The notes beneath the pieces were generated by a model. The model saw only the letters and a list, made by a program, of their open reading frames with translations, searched no databases and was not told where the DNA came from. Of a stretch of DNA of 64,000 nt, positions 1-12,196 are shown piece after piece. The number at the start of each line of letters is the position of its first letter. Position 1 is the stretch's first letter. Made by a program: the position numbers and the translations under genes. This stretch comes from Pseudomonas viridiflava (GTDB lineage Bacteria; Pseudomonadota; Gammaproteobacteria; Pseudomonadales; Pseudomonadaceae), in assembly GCF_900582195.1 (NCBI RefSeq), contig NZ_UTHA01000001.1, positions 434,001 through 498,000 of the forward strand, read 5' to 3'.

Positions 1-869
1 AGGAAGTCGCTGAGGCGGCGCAAACGTTCACCTCCCGGACGGGTTTTTGGCCACACCAGGTAATAATTCAGTCCGCTGGCGACGGCGGTTGGCCACGGCA
101 GGCTCAGGCGTCCTTGGGCGACATCTTCAGCGACCATCAACAGGTCGCCCATCGACACACCGTAACCGCGCGCCGCCGCGATCATGCCCAGTTCGAGGGT
201 ATCGAACACCTGTCCGCCCTTGAGTGACACCTGCTCGGACAGCCCCATGTGCTCCAGCCAACTGCGCCAATCGCGACGATCGGGGGTCGGGTGAAGTAAC
301 TCAGTGCAGGCCAGCCGAGCCAGATCCCACGGCTGATCATTCAGCAGGTTGGGTGCACCCACCGGAATCAGCTCTTCAGGAAACAGCAGGCTGGCCTCCC
401 AGTCCGGCGGAAAATGTCCGTCACTCAACAGCACGGCGCAGTCGAACGGCTCATCATTGAAGTCCACAGAGTCCACATCCATCCAGGCGCTGGTCAGTTG
501 TACTTCGTTACCCGGCTGCAAGTGACGAAAGCGACTGAGCCGCGCCAGCAGCCAGCGCATGGTCAAAGTCGACGGTGCCTTCATGCGCAAAATGTCGTCC
601 TCGGCACGCAAGGTATTGCAGGCCCGCTCCAGTGCACCAAAGCCCTCACGGATTCCAGGCAACAGCAGGCGAGCGGCCTCGGTCAGTTGCAGGTTGCGAC
701 CGCTGCGATGGAATAGCCGGCAAGCGAAATGATCTTCCAGCGTTCGAATATGCCGACTGACTGCGCTCTGAGTGATCGACAACTCTTCCGCCGCACGGGT
801 GAACGAACTGTGTCGCGCCGCCGCTTCAAATGCGCGCAGGGCATACAAGGGAGGAAGACGACGAGACAT
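1..869 (-). CDS. LysR-family transcriptional regulator, GcvA-like (3' end beyond window)
   Basis: The frame runs from an ATG at 869 to the left window edge without a stop, so the C-terminus is missing. The N-terminus starts MSRRLPPLYALRAFEAAARH and continues with a winged helix-turn-helix typical of LysR regulators (SFTRAAEEL, then SITQSAVSRHIRTLE). The RLPPLxALRAFEAAARH opening is characteristic of the GcvA/AmpR-like branch. The remaining part would be the periplasmic-binding-protein-like effector domain. It is divergent from the MATE exporter gene starting near 1023 and could regulate it, which is inference from layout only. The ligand cannot be told. Confidence 0.85.
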   Translation of the reverse strand, partial: MSRRLPPLYALRAFEAAARHSSFTRAAEELSITQSAVSRHIRTLEDHFACRLFHRSGRNLQLTEAARLLLPGIREGFGALERACNTLRAEDDILRMKAPSTLTMRWLLARLSRFRHLQPGNEVQLTSAWMDVDSVDFNDEPFDCAVLLSDGHFPPDWEASLLFPEELIPVGAPNLLNDQPWDLARLACTELLHPTPDRRDWRSWLEHMGLSEQVSLKGGQVFDTLELGMIAAARGYGVSMGDLLMVAEDVAQGRLSLPWPTAVASGLNYYLVWPKTRPGGERLRRLSDF

Positions 870-1022
870 ACAGAAAGCTCCTATAGCGGGATACAGCCAG
901 CCTGACAGATTCGCCTCAGGATGAGTTTTAATCATGCCACCCATCCTTTTTATCCCTTTGTGCAAAGCCTGCCAAGCGCCGAGAATCGACGGTCTTCTGT
1001 TCCCTCTGAAAATCGAGTGGTG

Positions 1023-2423
1023 ATGACCATGCAGCATCCTGTGCGTACCGAACTCTGGGCCATCCTGCGGCTGGCAGGGCCGTTGATTGCTTCACAGTTG
1101 GCGCACATGTTGATGGTGCTGACTGACACCCTGATGATGGCGCGCCTGAGCCCCGAAGCCCTCGCAGGTGGCGGTCTCGGTGCGGCGAGCTATTCATTCG
1201 TGTCGATTTTCTGCATCGGCGTGATTGCAGCGGTCGGCACTCTGGTCGCGATTCGCAAAGGTGCTGGCGACATCATCGGCGCCGCACGTCTGACTCAGGC
1301 CGGTCTGTGGCTGGCGTGGTTGATGGCGCTGGGCGCCGGGTTGCTGCTGTGGAACCTGAAACCGGTGTTGCTGCTGTTCGGCCAGACCGAAACCAATGTC
1401 AATGCCGCCGGGCAATTTCTGATCGCCCTGCCCTTCGCCCTGCCCGGCTACCTGAGCTTCATGGCCCTGCGCGGCTTTACCAGCGCGATTGGCCGAGCGA
1501 CGCCGGTGATGGTCATCAGCCTGGCCGGCACGGTGGCCAACTTCCTGCTCAATTACGCGCTGATCACCGGCATGTTCGGTCTGCCGAAAATGGGCCTGAC
1601 GGGCATTGGCCTGGTCACGGCGATTGTCGCCAACTGCATGGCGTTGGCATTGGCCTGGCACATCCGTCGGCATCCGGCCTATGACGCTTATCCATTGCGC
1701 GAAGGCTTGTCGCGGCCCAACCGCCAGTACCTGAAAGAGCTGTGGCGCCTCGGCCTGCCAATCGGCGGAACCTACGCGGTGGAGGTCGGTTTGTTCGCCT
1801 TCGCGGCGCTGTGCATGGGCACCATGGGCAGCACGCAGTTGGGTGCACACCAGATTGCTCTGCAAATCGTCTCGGTGGCGTTCATGGTGCCGGCGGGTAT
1901 GTCGTACGCGATCACCATGCGCGTCGGCCAGCATTACGGCGCCGGGCAATTGAGCGATGCGCGGATGTCCGGGCGGGTCGGGATCGTCTTTGGCGCGGTG
2001 GTGATGCTGGGTTTTGCCATGGTGTTCTGGCTGTTGCCGAACCAGTTGGTCGGGTTGTTCCTCGATCACAATGATCCGGCATTTGCCGAGGTGATTCGTT
2101 TGGCGGTGAGCCTGCTGGCAGTGGCGGCGTGGTTCGAGTTGTTCGATGGCACGCAGACGATTGCCATGGGCTGCATTCGTGGACTCAAGGATGCGAAAAC
2201 CACGTTTCTGGTCGGGCTCGGTTGCTATTGGCTGATCGGCGCGCCGGCGGCGTGGTGGATGGCGTTCCACTTGAACTGGGGACCGACAGGCGTCTGGTGG
2301 GGATTGGCGTTGGGCCTGGCATGTGCGGCGGTGAGTCTGACGCTGGCGTTTGAATGGAAGATGAAGCGGATGATTCGGCTCGAGCCGCAATCTCAGGGCT
2401 TCAACATCCCTCAACCTGAATGA
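1023..2423 (+). CDS. MATE-family multidrug efflux transporter (NorM-like)
   Basis: The protein is 466 residues from the ATG at 1023 (MTMQHPVRTELWAILRLAG), which matches the usual 450-470 residues of NorM-type MATE exporters. The frame is open 34 codons further upstream to 921, but that extension is not membrane-like and would not fit the family. A further ATG lies at 1029. The chain has about twelve hydrophobic segments in two similar halves, each opening with a pattern like PLIASQLAHMLMVLTDTLMM and LGLPIGGTYAVEVGLFAFA. Members exchange Na+ or H+ for cationic drugs or metabolites at the inner membrane. Substrate unknown. The upstream neighbour is a divergent LysR regulator. Confidence 0.88.
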   Translation: MTMQHPVRTELWAILRLAGPLIASQLAHMLMVLTDTLMMARLSPEALAGGGLGAASYSFVSIFCIGVIAAVGTLVAIRKGAGDIIGAARLTQAGLWLAWLMALGAGLLLWNLKPVLLLFGQTETNVNAAGQFLIALPFALPGYLSFMALRGFTSAIGRATPVMVISLAGTVANFLLNYALITGMFGLPKMGLTGIGLVTAIVANCMALALAWHIRRHPAYDAYPLREGLSRPNRQYLKELWRLGLPIGGTYAVEVGLFAFAALCMGTMGSTQLGAHQIALQIVSVAFMVPAGMSYAITMRVGQHYGAGQLSDARMSGRVGIVFGAVVMLGFAMVFWLLPNQLVGLFLDHNDPAFAEVIRLAVSLLAVAAWFELFDGTQTIAMGCIRGLKDAKTTFLVGLGCYWLIGAPAAWWMAFHLNWGPTGVWWGLALGLACAAVSLTLAFEWKMKRMIRLEPQSQGFNIPQPE

Positions 2424-2442
2424 AGTTCCCCTGTGGGAGCGA

Positions 2443-4116
2443 TCAGCTGACGATTTCGAGGGCTGACTGTTGGCTTGAGCCGTAGGTGAGATATTCAACC
2501 AGTTCCGCCAACGGCAGCGGCCGACTGATCAGATACCCCTGCACCTGATCGCAGCCAAACCCGCGCAGAAGTTCCAGTTGCTCCGGTGTCTCGACCCCTT
2601 CGGCGACCACTTCCAGATGCAGGTTGTGCGCAAGATTGATCATCGCGTGCACCAGTTTGCGGTTCTCCTCACGCTGCTCCATGCCGCCAACAAAGCTCTT
2701 GTCGATCTTCAGCAAAGTGATCGGCAGGCTGTTGAGGTGCACGAACGAGGAAAACCCGGTGCCGAAGTCGTCCAGCGAGAAGCGCACGCCGAGGCGACCG
2801 AGCGCATCCATGGTCTGCTTGACCAGATCGCTGCGACGCATCACCGCGGTTTCGGTCAGTTCGAATTCCAGCCACTGCGCCTCGACGCCACGCTCGGCGA
2901 TCAAGCGGCTGAGGGTCGGCAACAACTGGCTGTCCTGAAACTGGCGGAACGACAGGTTGATCGCCATGTGCAGTGCCGGCAATCCGCGTTCGCGCAGCGC
3001 CTGCATATCGCGCAGGGCCCGGGAAATCACCCAGTAACCCAACGGCACGATCAAACCACTCTGCTCGGCCAGTGGCACGAACTCGCTCGGCGGCAGCAGG
3101 CCGCGCTCGCTGTGACGCCAACGCACCAACGCTTCGAGGCCGACAATCTGGCCATCCTGCATGTTCAGACGGGGCTGGTAATGCAGCTCCAGCTCATCGC
3201 GGCGCAAAGCCCGGCGCAACTCGCTTTCCAGATCAGCCATGCTCCGCGCATTGCGGTTGATGCGTTCGTTGAAGATATGAAAGGTGCAGCCCTGCGTGCT
3301 CTTGGCCTGCTGCATGGCGATGTGCGCGTGCCACATCAACGGATCGGCACCGCCCTGCGCACGGGCATGGGCAATGCCGAGGCTCGAGCCGATCAGCAGG
3401 CTTTCGCCATCCACCCAATAAGGCTCGGCAAGCGCTTCAGTGATGCGTTCAGCTATCCACTCGGCGCGCTGCGGTGCACGGCGGGTGTCGATCAGCAGGG
3501 CAAATTCATCGCTGCCGAGACGCGCCAGCTGATCGCCGGCCTCCAGCTGACTTTTCAGCCGCGCGACGACTTGCAGGATCAAACGATCGCCGGCCTGGTG
3601 GCCGAGGGCATCGTTGGCGTGACGAAAGTTGTCGAGATCGAGATGCCCGAGGGCCAGGCCACGACCGTCGTTTTCGGCGAGACGGGCGGCGAGCAAGGTC
3701 TGGAAACCCTGGCGATTGGCGATGCCGGTCAGCGGATCCTGTTCGGCGAGGCGTTGCAGGGTGTTTTCGAGAACGCCGCGTTCGCGCACATGGCGCAGGC
3801 AACGGCGCAGCATGCCGGCGTCGAGGGCGTCGAACACCAGCCAGTCGCTGACGCCAACCGGCGCAGTCTCCGGTTCATGTTCCAGCAGCAATACCGTCGG
3901 CAGGCTGCAGCGGCCCGGTGCCGGTTGCAATGCCGGAAGGGTCAACAACACCGCATGGCGGTTGTCTTCGAACAAACTGCTGACCGAGTCCCAGCTCGGC
4001 GCGCTGATCAGCACCGCCGCGCTCCCCATCGGAGCCAGACACTCGCGCAATAACGCTGTCCACGCTGGCTCTTCGGCCAGTAGCAGCAAACGCAAGGGTT
4101 CGACAGGCGTAGACAA
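2443..4116 (-). CDS. Pseudo-receiver, GGDEF and EAL domain protein (c-di-GMP turnover)
   Basis: 557 residues. Residues 1-110 resemble a receiver fold but lack a clear phospho-acceptor Asp pattern. A GGDEF domain spans about 120-285 and has DPLTGIANR at 127-135 and LDLDNFRHANDALGH at 159-173. Its signature reads GSDEF at 201-205 instead of GGDEF, and no RxxD inhibitory site precedes it. An EAL domain spans about 300-545 and keeps the residues expected of an active phosphodiesterase: E328 in EAL, N387 in INLSF, E419 in FELTE, D449-D450 in DDFGTG, K470 in LKIDKSF, E507 in AEGVET and Q526 in QGY. Net c-di-GMP hydrolysis is therefore likely. The second GGDEF glycine is a serine, so cyclase activity is uncertain. 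The gene is cytoplasmic, with no membrane segment, and divergent from rep. Confidence 0.9.
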   Translation of the reverse strand: MSTPVEPLRLLLLAEEPAWTALLRECLAPMGSAAVLISAPSWDSVSSLFEDNRHAVLLTLPALQPAPGRCSLPTVLLLEHEPETAPVGVSDWLVFDALDAGMLRRCLRHVRERGVLENTLQRLAEQDPLTGIANRQGFQTLLAARLAENDGRGLALGHLDLDNFRHANDALGHQAGDRLILQVVARLKSQLEAGDQLARLGSDEFALLIDTRRAPQRAEWIAERITEALAEPYWVDGESLLIGSSLGIAHARAQGGADPLMWHAHIAMQQAKSTQGCTFHIFNERINRNARSMADLESELRRALRRDELELHYQPRLNMQDGQIVGLEALVRWRHSERGLLPPSEFVPLAEQSGLIVPLGYWVISRALRDMQALRERGLPALHMAINLSFRQFQDSQLLPTLSRLIAERGVEAQWLEFELTETAVMRRSDLVKQTMDALGRLGVRFSLDDFGTGFSSFVHLNSLPITLLKIDKSFVGGMEQREENRKLVHAMINLAHNLHLEVVAEGVETPEQLELLRGFGCDQVQGYLISRPLPLAELVEYLTYGSSQQSALEIVS

Positions 4117-4378
4117 GCTAGCTCCCTAGACTCTGCAATGATGTGGGCGGGGCATTATGCCGTTGCGCCGTTCAATGACCAAATGACAACGGTTATCAAA
4201 ACGTTATTTTGTGTCACGAATGAGAACATTAGCCGCAAAATCACCGCGCATCCTCCGCGAAAGTAACAAAACCGGCAAATTTGAATCGCGTGGTACGTCA
4301 CAAGTCGGAGAGAGCAGCACAATTCTCTGAGCCTGTTAAAATGCCGGCCCATTTCGTCAACGACTCCCGAATTTTCGT

Positions 4379-7019
<2,641 letters not shown>

Positions 7020-7048
7020 CCACTGAAAGCCGCAAGCACACCGCAATA

Positions 7049-7141
7049 CCTGTGGGAGCGAGCTTGCTCGCGAAGGCGTCAGATCAGTCCCCTCTTCAGT
7101 GACTGACTAACCGCTTTCGCGAGCAAGCTCGCTCCCACAGG
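7049..7141. repeat. REP/REPIN-type inverted pair
   Basis: Two inverted copies of a roughly 25-base unit (CCTGTGGGAGCGAGCTTGCT and its complement) flank about 43 bases. The unit recurs at five more places in this window. The right copy is followed by a run of seven T, so transcripts from xpt could terminate here. Confidence 0.9.
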
Positions 7142-7156
7142 TTTTTTTGTCGTTTG

Positions 7157-9079
7157 TTATTGCGCGGTGGCTTTGAGGCCGGTGAGGAGCAGGCGTTGGA
7201 AGAGCTCTTCTTTCAGGCCTTCCGGGTTTGTGAGTTGCATGCGCTCGAGGTGTTCGGGGTATAGCGATGCCTCGGGGGCGTCGAGGGCGGCTTTGCCGAG
7301 CTCGAGGATTTCGGTCAGCTTGAATTTGCTCTTCAGCCAGTTCAGCGCCCGCAGCAGATCCCGTTCGATCGCGGTGAAATCACAGCCCAGCGGATACTCC
7401 GGAAACAGGTTCGGATGCCGTGCGGCGATCGCTTGCAAACGCTGTGGTGTGTTGTCGGCGAAGCGTGGATCGAGACGGAAATCCTTTGGCAGCTTGCCGA
7501 CTTTTTGCGCTTGCTCGATCAGGCCCTGCTGAAAGCGGGAGTCGCTGATGTTCAGCAGCGATTCAATGACGACCGCGTCGGATTTACCGCGCAGATCGGC
7601 AATGCCGTACTCGGTGACGACGATATCGCGCAGATGCCGTGGAATCGTGCAGTGGCCGTATTCCCAGACGATGTTGGAGCTGACGTCGCCACCGGATTCG
7701 CGCCAGCTACGCAGGATCAGAATCGAACGGGCATCGTGCAACGCGTGACCCTGCGCGACGAAGTTGTACTGCCCGCCGACTCCGCTGAGTACTCGCCCAT
7801 CCTCCAACTGATCCGCCACTCCGGCACCGAGCAAGGTCATGGTGAACACGGTGTTGATGAATCGCGCATCCAGGCGCTGCAAACGCTTGAGTTCTTCCTG
7901 CCCATATAGCTCGTTGATGTAGCTGATGCGGGTCATGTTGAATTCGAGGCGTTTGCTCTGCGGTAACTCGCGCAAGCGCTCGTAGAAACTGCGCGGGCCG
8001 AGGAAGAAGCCGCCGTGCACCGAGATCCCGTCAGTCTGCGCCGCCTCATCAAGGGTGCCGGCGTTGGCCTGCTCTTGCGTCGTCACATCCGGATAAACCT
8101 TGCGCCGGATGATCCCGGCATCCGCCAGCACCAGCAGCCCGTTGACGAACATTTCGCTGCAACCGTACAAACCTTTGGCGAACGGCCCGGTGCCGCCCTC
8201 GCGGTCGATCAACTGCGCCCATTGGCTGAGGTTGATGTCGTCGAGCAGCGCTTTATAGCCGGCATTATCGGCTTGACGTGCGAGCAACGCGGCAGTCAGT
8301 GCATCGCCCATCGAGCCGATGCCGATCTGCAATGTGCCGCCGTCGCGCACCAGCGTACTCGCGTGCAAGCCAATGAAATGATCCTGAAAGCCCACCGGCA
8401 TGTTCGGCGTGGAGAACAGCGTGCTGCTGTCCTTCGCGTCAATCAGCAGGTCGAAGGTGTCGATATCGACTTCGGCATCTCCGGGCATGTACGGCAGATC
8501 GGTGTGCACCTGACCGACCAGCAAAATGGTCTCCCCGGCGTCGCGACGTTTGGCGATCATCGGCAACAGGTCGAGGGTGATGTCCGGGTTGCAACTCAGG
8601 CTCAGACGGTCGGGGTGTTCGCTGCTGCTGGCCAGTAATTGCGCCACAAGATTGAGCCCCGCAGCGTTGATGTCGCGGGCAGCGTGGCTGTAGTTGCTGC
8701 TGACGTAATCCTGCTGGGCCGGCGCGCTGTTGAGCAGGCTGCCGGGCTGCATGAAGAACTGTTCGATACAGATGTTGGCGGGCAGGCTGTCGCGGTGCAG
8801 GTCGGCGAGGAAATCGAATTCCGGGTAATCACCGAAGACGCGTTCGACGAAGGGTTCGATGAAGCGCTTTTGCAAACCGTCGCCCAACGCCGGGCGACCG
8901 AGACACAGGGCGGTGTAGATCGTCAGTTGCCGCTCGGGCAGGTCTTTGATCCGCCGGTACAGCGCGTTGACGAAGTGATTGGGTTTGCCCAGGCCCAGCG
9001 GCAGGCCCATGTGGATGTGTGCCGGCAAGCGTGCCAGCACGTCGTCCACTGCCTGTTCGATCGAACACAACTGCACCAT
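7157..9079 (-). CDS. Acetyl-CoA hydrolase/transferase family protein
   Basis: 640 residues, longer than the usual 500-residue succinyl-CoA:acetate CoA-transferases. It opens MVQLCSIEQAVDDVLARLPA and has a CoA-transferase-like N-terminal half (MGLPLGLGKPNHFVNALYRR). The C-terminal acetyl-CoA hydrolase/transferase domain shows GVGGQYNFVAQ, SNIVWEYGHCTIPRHLRD and VTEYGIADLRGKSD. The family moves CoA between acetyl/acyl donors and carboxylates or hydrolyses the thioester. The exact substrate cannot be read from sequence. It stands alone, with repeats on both sides, and a GGAGGC ribosome site precedes the ATG at 9079. Confidence 0.8.
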   Translation of the reverse strand: MVQLCSIEQAVDDVLARLPAHIHMGLPLGLGKPNHFVNALYRRIKDLPERQLTIYTALCLGRPALGDGLQKRFIEPFVERVFGDYPEFDFLADLHRDSLPANICIEQFFMQPGSLLNSAPAQQDYVSSNYSHAARDINAAGLNLVAQLLASSSEHPDRLSLSCNPDITLDLLPMIAKRRDAGETILLVGQVHTDLPYMPGDAEVDIDTFDLLIDAKDSSTLFSTPNMPVGFQDHFIGLHASTLVRDGGTLQIGIGSMGDALTAALLARQADNAGYKALLDDINLSQWAQLIDREGGTGPFAKGLYGCSEMFVNGLLVLADAGIIRRKVYPDVTTQEQANAGTLDEAAQTDGISVHGGFFLGPRSFYERLRELPQSKRLEFNMTRISYINELYGQEELKRLQRLDARFINTVFTMTLLGAGVADQLEDGRVLSGVGGQYNFVAQGHALHDARSILILRSWRESGGDVSSNIVWEYGHCTIPRHLRDIVVTEYGIADLRGKSDAVVIESLLNISDSRFQQGLIEQAQKVGKLPKDFRLDPRFADNTPQRLQAIAARHPNLFPEYPLGCDFTAIERDLLRALNWLKSKFKLTEILELGKAALDAPEASLYPEHLERMQLTNPEGLKEELFQRLLLTGLKATAQ

Positions 9080-9202
9080 CTGAAGCCTCCTGCCCGTTCC
9101 GTGAATAGGGGTAGACCGAGCTTGCCTTGAGTTTGCTGCAATGAACAGCTTCAGAGTGAGTGTGCGCTGTTCTTGAAATGTTTTTCCGACTTGAAATTGT
9201 TG

Positions 9203-9378
9203 CCCTCACCCTAGCCCTCTCCCGGAGGTAGAGGGGACTGATTGGGGGATATTTGGGAGGTACGCCGACGTGAACCTGCTTTGCTGAATCCATAATCGCT
9301 AAGGTCCTTCAGGTCGATGGATAGCGAAAGACACCTCGGTCGGCTCCCTCTCCCTCCGGGAGAGGGCTGGGGTGAGGG
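9203..9378. repeat. Long inverted repeat, CCCTCACCC-type Pseudomonas intergenic repeat
   Basis: Bases 9203-9220 (CCCTCACCCTAGCCCTCT) pair with 9361-9378 with few mismatches, and each arm carries its own smaller hairpin (CCCTCTCCCTCCGGGAGAGG at 9346-9365). This fills most of the 360-base gap between the acetyl-CoA hydrolase and cytochrome genes. No gene is seen in the gap. Confidence 0.75.
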
Positions 9379-9396
9379 CTCTTGAATCGCAGGCAC

Positions 9397-9424
9397 AAAA
9401 AAACCGTCCGAAGACGGTTTTTTT
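9397..9424 (-). terminator. Rho-independent terminator of the cytochrome c5 gene
   Basis: Stem ACCGTC/GACGGT with an A-run on one side and a T-run on the other, 15 bases beyond the stop codon of the minus-strand cytochrome gene. It is symmetric and could work in both directions. Confidence 0.85.
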
Positions 9425-9439
9425 CATCAGAAGCGCGGC

Positions 9440-9868
9440 TTATTTCAGGCCAGACATCTTCTGGATCGCGCCCTTCAACTCATCATCCGAGCAATCGGCA
9501 CAGGTGCCTTTAGGCGGCATGGCGTTGATGCCGGTGATGGCTTTGGCCAGGATGCCGTCGAGGCCGCCCTGGTGATCGGCGCGTTCTTTCCAGGCGGCTA
9601 CATCACCGATTTTCGGCGCACCCAACAGACCGCTGCCGTGGCAGGCGTTGCAATGTTTGGCAATCACCTCATCCGGGGTTTTCGCCCCGCCACCGCCGCC
9701 GGCAGTTGCAGCCACTTCCATCCCTTTGCATTCCTGACCTTGAACACACACCTGGCCGACCGGCTCGAGGCGTTTGGCAATGTCGTCATTCGTCGCAGCT
9801 TGAGCGCTGACAGCCCAGAGGGCCAGTACGGTTGCTGGTGCAGCCAGCATTTTCATAATTAGGTTCAC
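9440..9868 (-). CDS. Cytochrome c5 family protein
   Basis: 142 residues with an N-terminal signal peptide (KMLAAPATVLALWAVSAQA, cleavage before ATNDD), so periplasmic or membrane-associated. A single haem c site CNACH lies at about residues 73-77, and the axial-ligand region INAMPPKGTC supplies the methionine. A second cysteine pair (CADC) is typical of the c5 group. An extra segment with VCVQGQECKG lies before the haem site. It is a single-haem electron carrier. The GTG at 9868 is preceded by a well-spaced GAGG, and an ATG four codons later is the alternative. Confidence 0.9.
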   Translation of the reverse strand: MNLIMKMLAAPATVLALWAVSAQAATNDDIAKRLEPVGQVCVQGQECKGMEVAATAGGGGGAKTPDEVIAKHCNACHGSGLLGAPKIGDVAAWKERADHQGGLDGILAKAITGINAMPPKGTCADCSDDELKGAIQKMSGLK

Positions 9869-10037
9869 GCGTTCACCCTCAATGGTGGCTATTCACGCCT
9901 GCGGCCACGGTTCGCAGGCGGGCGGAAGTATAGCGGGTAGCCCGTCACACTGAAACAACCCCATAGTCGAAGGGGTTATACCGCACGGTAGAAAAACTGT
10001 CCGGATGCCTTTGCCATCATGGCTTGGCACCTCTTTG

Positions 10038-10586
10038 TTAAAAATTCGCCGGCGTGGCTGCGCTGATTAGTCGCGCAGGCGCGTCGAACGGATTACGGAA
10101 ACGATGCGGCTTGGTACTTTCAAAGTAGTAGCTGTCGCCGGCTTCGAGAATAAAAGTTTCCAGACCCACCACCAGTTCCAGACGACCCTCCACCAGAATC
10201 CCGGTTTCCTCGCCTTCATGGGTGAGCATTTCTTCGCCGGTGTCGGCGCCCGGCGGGTAGATTTCATTGAGGAAGGCAATGGCGCGGCTGGGGTGCGCGC
10301 GGCCGACCAGTTTCATGGTCACGGCGCCGTCGGAGATGTCGATCAGCTCGTTGGCCTTGTAGACGATCTGGGTCGGGACTTCCTGCAGGATTTCTTCGGA
10401 AAAGAATTCGACCATGGACATGGGAATCCCGCCCAGTACCTTCCTCAGCGAACTGATCGAGGGGCTGACGCTGTTCTTTTCGATCATCGAAATGGTGCTG
10501 TTGGTGACGCCCGCGCGTTTGGCGAGTTCACGCTGGGAAAGCCCTTTGAGCTTGCGGATCGATTGCAGTCGTTCACCGACGTCCAA
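10038..10586 (-). CDS. pauR: XRE-cupin transcriptional repressor, PuuR/PauR-like
   Basis: 182 residues. A helix-turn-helix covers about 5-60 (RLQSIRKLKGLSQRELAKRA, then TNSTISMIEKNSVSPSISSL). A cupin effector domain covers about 105-180 (LTHEGEETGILVEGRLELVV, then LEAGDSYYFESTKPHRFRNP). This is the PuuR layout. In E. coli PuuR represses putrescine utilisation, and in P. aeruginosa PauR represses polyamine genes near dadX in the same order. Here it sits just downstream of dadX on the same strand, and gamma-glutamylpolyamine catabolism-like genes lie at 14.6 and 21 kb. The symbol is given by similarity of sequence and place. Confidence 0.88.
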   Translation of the reverse strand: MDVGERLQSIRKLKGLSQRELAKRAGVTNSTISMIEKNSVSPSISSLRKVLGGIPMSMVEFFSEEILQEVPTQIVYKANELIDISDGAVTMKLVGRAHPSRAIAFLNEIYPPGADTGEEMLTHEGEETGILVEGRLELVVGLETFILEAGDSYYFESTKPHRFRNPFDAPARLISAATPANF

Positions 10587-10674
10587 GGCGGGAGCCTCCT
10601 GATGTTGTAAGAATATTGAGCGTTATCATGGCGACAGCGTTCAGTATTTACAACACTTGGCCCCCGCAGCGGCC

Positions 10675-11748
10675 TTAAGCCTCGGAATAGAGCCTTGGCA
10701 CTCGGCGCAGGTTGCAGAAGATCTGGTACGGGATGGTGTCGGCCCACTGCGCCACTTCACTGGCGAGGATGTTTTTACCCCACAGTTCGACGGTGGAACC
10801 GAGGCCGGCTTCCGGCACGTCGGTGAGATCGATGCAGAGCATGTCCATCGACACGCGACCGAGAATGCGACTGCGCTTGCCAGCCACCAACACTGGCGTG
10901 CCGGTCGGTGCCTGACGCGGGTAGCCGTCGGCGTAACCTATGGCGACCACGCCGATGCGCATTGGCTTGTCGGTGATGAATTTGGCGCCGTAGCCGATCG
11001 GCTCGCCGGCGGGCAGTTCGCGTACGCAGATGACTTTCGACTCAAGGGTCATCACCGGTTGCAAGCGATCAGCCACGGCGTTGGCCTCTTCAAACGGGGT
11101 CGCACCGTACAGCATGATGCCCGGGCGCACCCAATCGCTGTGAATCTGCGGCCAGCCAAGCACGGCGGGCGAGTTGCGCAGGCTGACTTCCGCCGCCAGA
11201 CCCTGACGCGCCGCCTCAAACACCGCGACTTGCTCGGTGCTGCTCTGCGCGTGCAGTTCATCGGCGCGAGCAAAGTGGCTCATCAACACAATCTTTGCCA
11301 CTTTGCCACTGGCCAGCAGGCGTTGATAGGCCGCCGGATAATCCTTCGGATGCAGACCCACGCGGTGCATGCCCGAATCGAGCTTCAGCCACACAGTGAT
11401 CGGTTTGCTCAGTGCCGCCTGCTCGATCGCTTCGAGCTGCCACAGCGAATGCACCACGGTCCAGAAATCATGCTCGACGATCAACGCCAGCTCATCGGCT
11501 TCGAAAATCCCTTCCAGCAACAACACCGGCGCACGAATGCCGGCGGCGCGCAGCTCCAGTGCTTCCTCGATGCAAGCGACGGCAAAACCATCGGCCTCGG
11601 CTTCCAGCGCCTGGGCGCAACGCACCGCGCCATGGCCGTAGGCATCGGCCTTGATCACCGCAAGCGCCTTGGCGCCGGTGACTTCGCGGGCAATTCGGTA
11701 GTTGTGGCGCAGGGCTTCTAGGTCGATCAGGGCACGGGCAGGACGCAT
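10675..11748 (-). CDS. dadX: Catabolic alanine racemase
   Basis: 357 residues, a fold-III PLP enzyme that interconverts L- and D-alanine. The PLP lysine lies in [14 protein letters not shown] at about residues 31-44. The second catalytic base, a tyrosine, lies in EPIGYGAKF near 252-260. The gene is the third in the dadA-ridA-dadX run. The racemase feeds D-alanine to DadA, so the pair degrades L-alanine to pyruvate and ammonia. Its position beside dadA marks it as the catabolic DadX and not the biosynthetic Alr. Confidence 0.95.
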   Translation of the reverse strand: MRPARALIDLEALRHNYRIAREVTGAKALAVIKADAYGHGAVRCAQALEAEADGFAVACIEEALELRAAGIRAPVLLLEGIFEADELALIVEHDFWTVVHSLWQLEAIEQAALSKPITVWLKLDSGMHRVGLHPKDYPAAYQRLLASGKVAKIVLMSHFARADELHAQSSTEQVAVFEAARQGLAAEVSLRNSPAVLGWPQIHSDWVRPGIMLYGATPFEEANAVADRLQPVMTLESKVICVRELPAGEPIGYGAKFITDKPMRIGVVAIGYADGYPRQAPTGTPVLVAGKRSRILGRVSMDMLCIDLTDVPEAGLGSTVELWGKNILASEVAQWADTIPYQIFCNLRRVPRLYSEA

Positions 11749-11842
11749 GGCGGCAGACTTCTAGGCGGTCATGGGAATAAAAACCGGCGCCGACTGACGA
11801 CGTGAACCGCCAACAGCGCCGGGAGAGGGATCTTTACAACGG

Positions 11843-12196
11843 TTACGGCAGCGCGGCGACGATAGAGATTTCTACCAGAATGCTCGGCTTGGCCATCTTC
11901 GCTTCGACGGTGGCACGGGCCGGGGCAGCGCCTTTTGGCAACCACTGGTCCCACACCGAGTTCATCCCGGCAAAATGCGCTTCGATGTCGTTCAGGTAAA
12001 TCGTCGCCGACAACAGATGCTGTTTGTCAGTCCCGGCCAAGTCGAGCAGGCGCTCGATATTAGCCAGGACGTCGCGGGTCTGCTGTTCAATCCCCGCGTC
12101 AAAGTCGTCACCGACCTGCCCGGCCAGATACACGGTGCCGTTGTGGCTGACGATCTGACTCATGCGCTCATTGGTGAGCTGGCGCTGGATTGACAT
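11843..12196 (-). CDS. RidA-family enamine/imine deaminase linked to D-alanine oxidation
   Basis: 117 residues from the ATG at 12196, which has an AGGAG ten bases upstream. A frame 10 codons longer is open but has no ribosome site. The catalytic arginine of RidA is present in [10 protein letters not shown] and the following VEISIVA glutamate is kept. RidA proteins hydrolyse reactive 2-imino acids. DadA produces 2-iminopropionate from D-alanine, so a RidA in the same operon would speed its conversion to pyruvate (inference from family chemistry). The 5' end overlaps the 3' end of dadA by 29 bases, pointing to translational coupling. Confidence 0.9.
   Translation of the reverse strand: MSIQRQLTNERMSQIVSHNGTVYLAGQVGDDFDAGIEQQTRDVLANIERLLDLAGTDKQHLLSATIYLNDIEAHFAGMNSVWDQWLPKGAAPARATVEAKMAKPSILVEISIVAALP

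Noticed and set aside
2578..4053. 491-codon plus-strand frame opposite the GGDEF-EAL gene
   Set aside because: Antisense of a gene with clear GGDEF and EAL motifs; composition typical of a shadow frame.
4155..4352. 65-codon cysteine-containing ORF in the gap between the GGDEF-EAL and rep genes
   Set aside because: No ribosome site, no family, and it fills a divergent promoter region.
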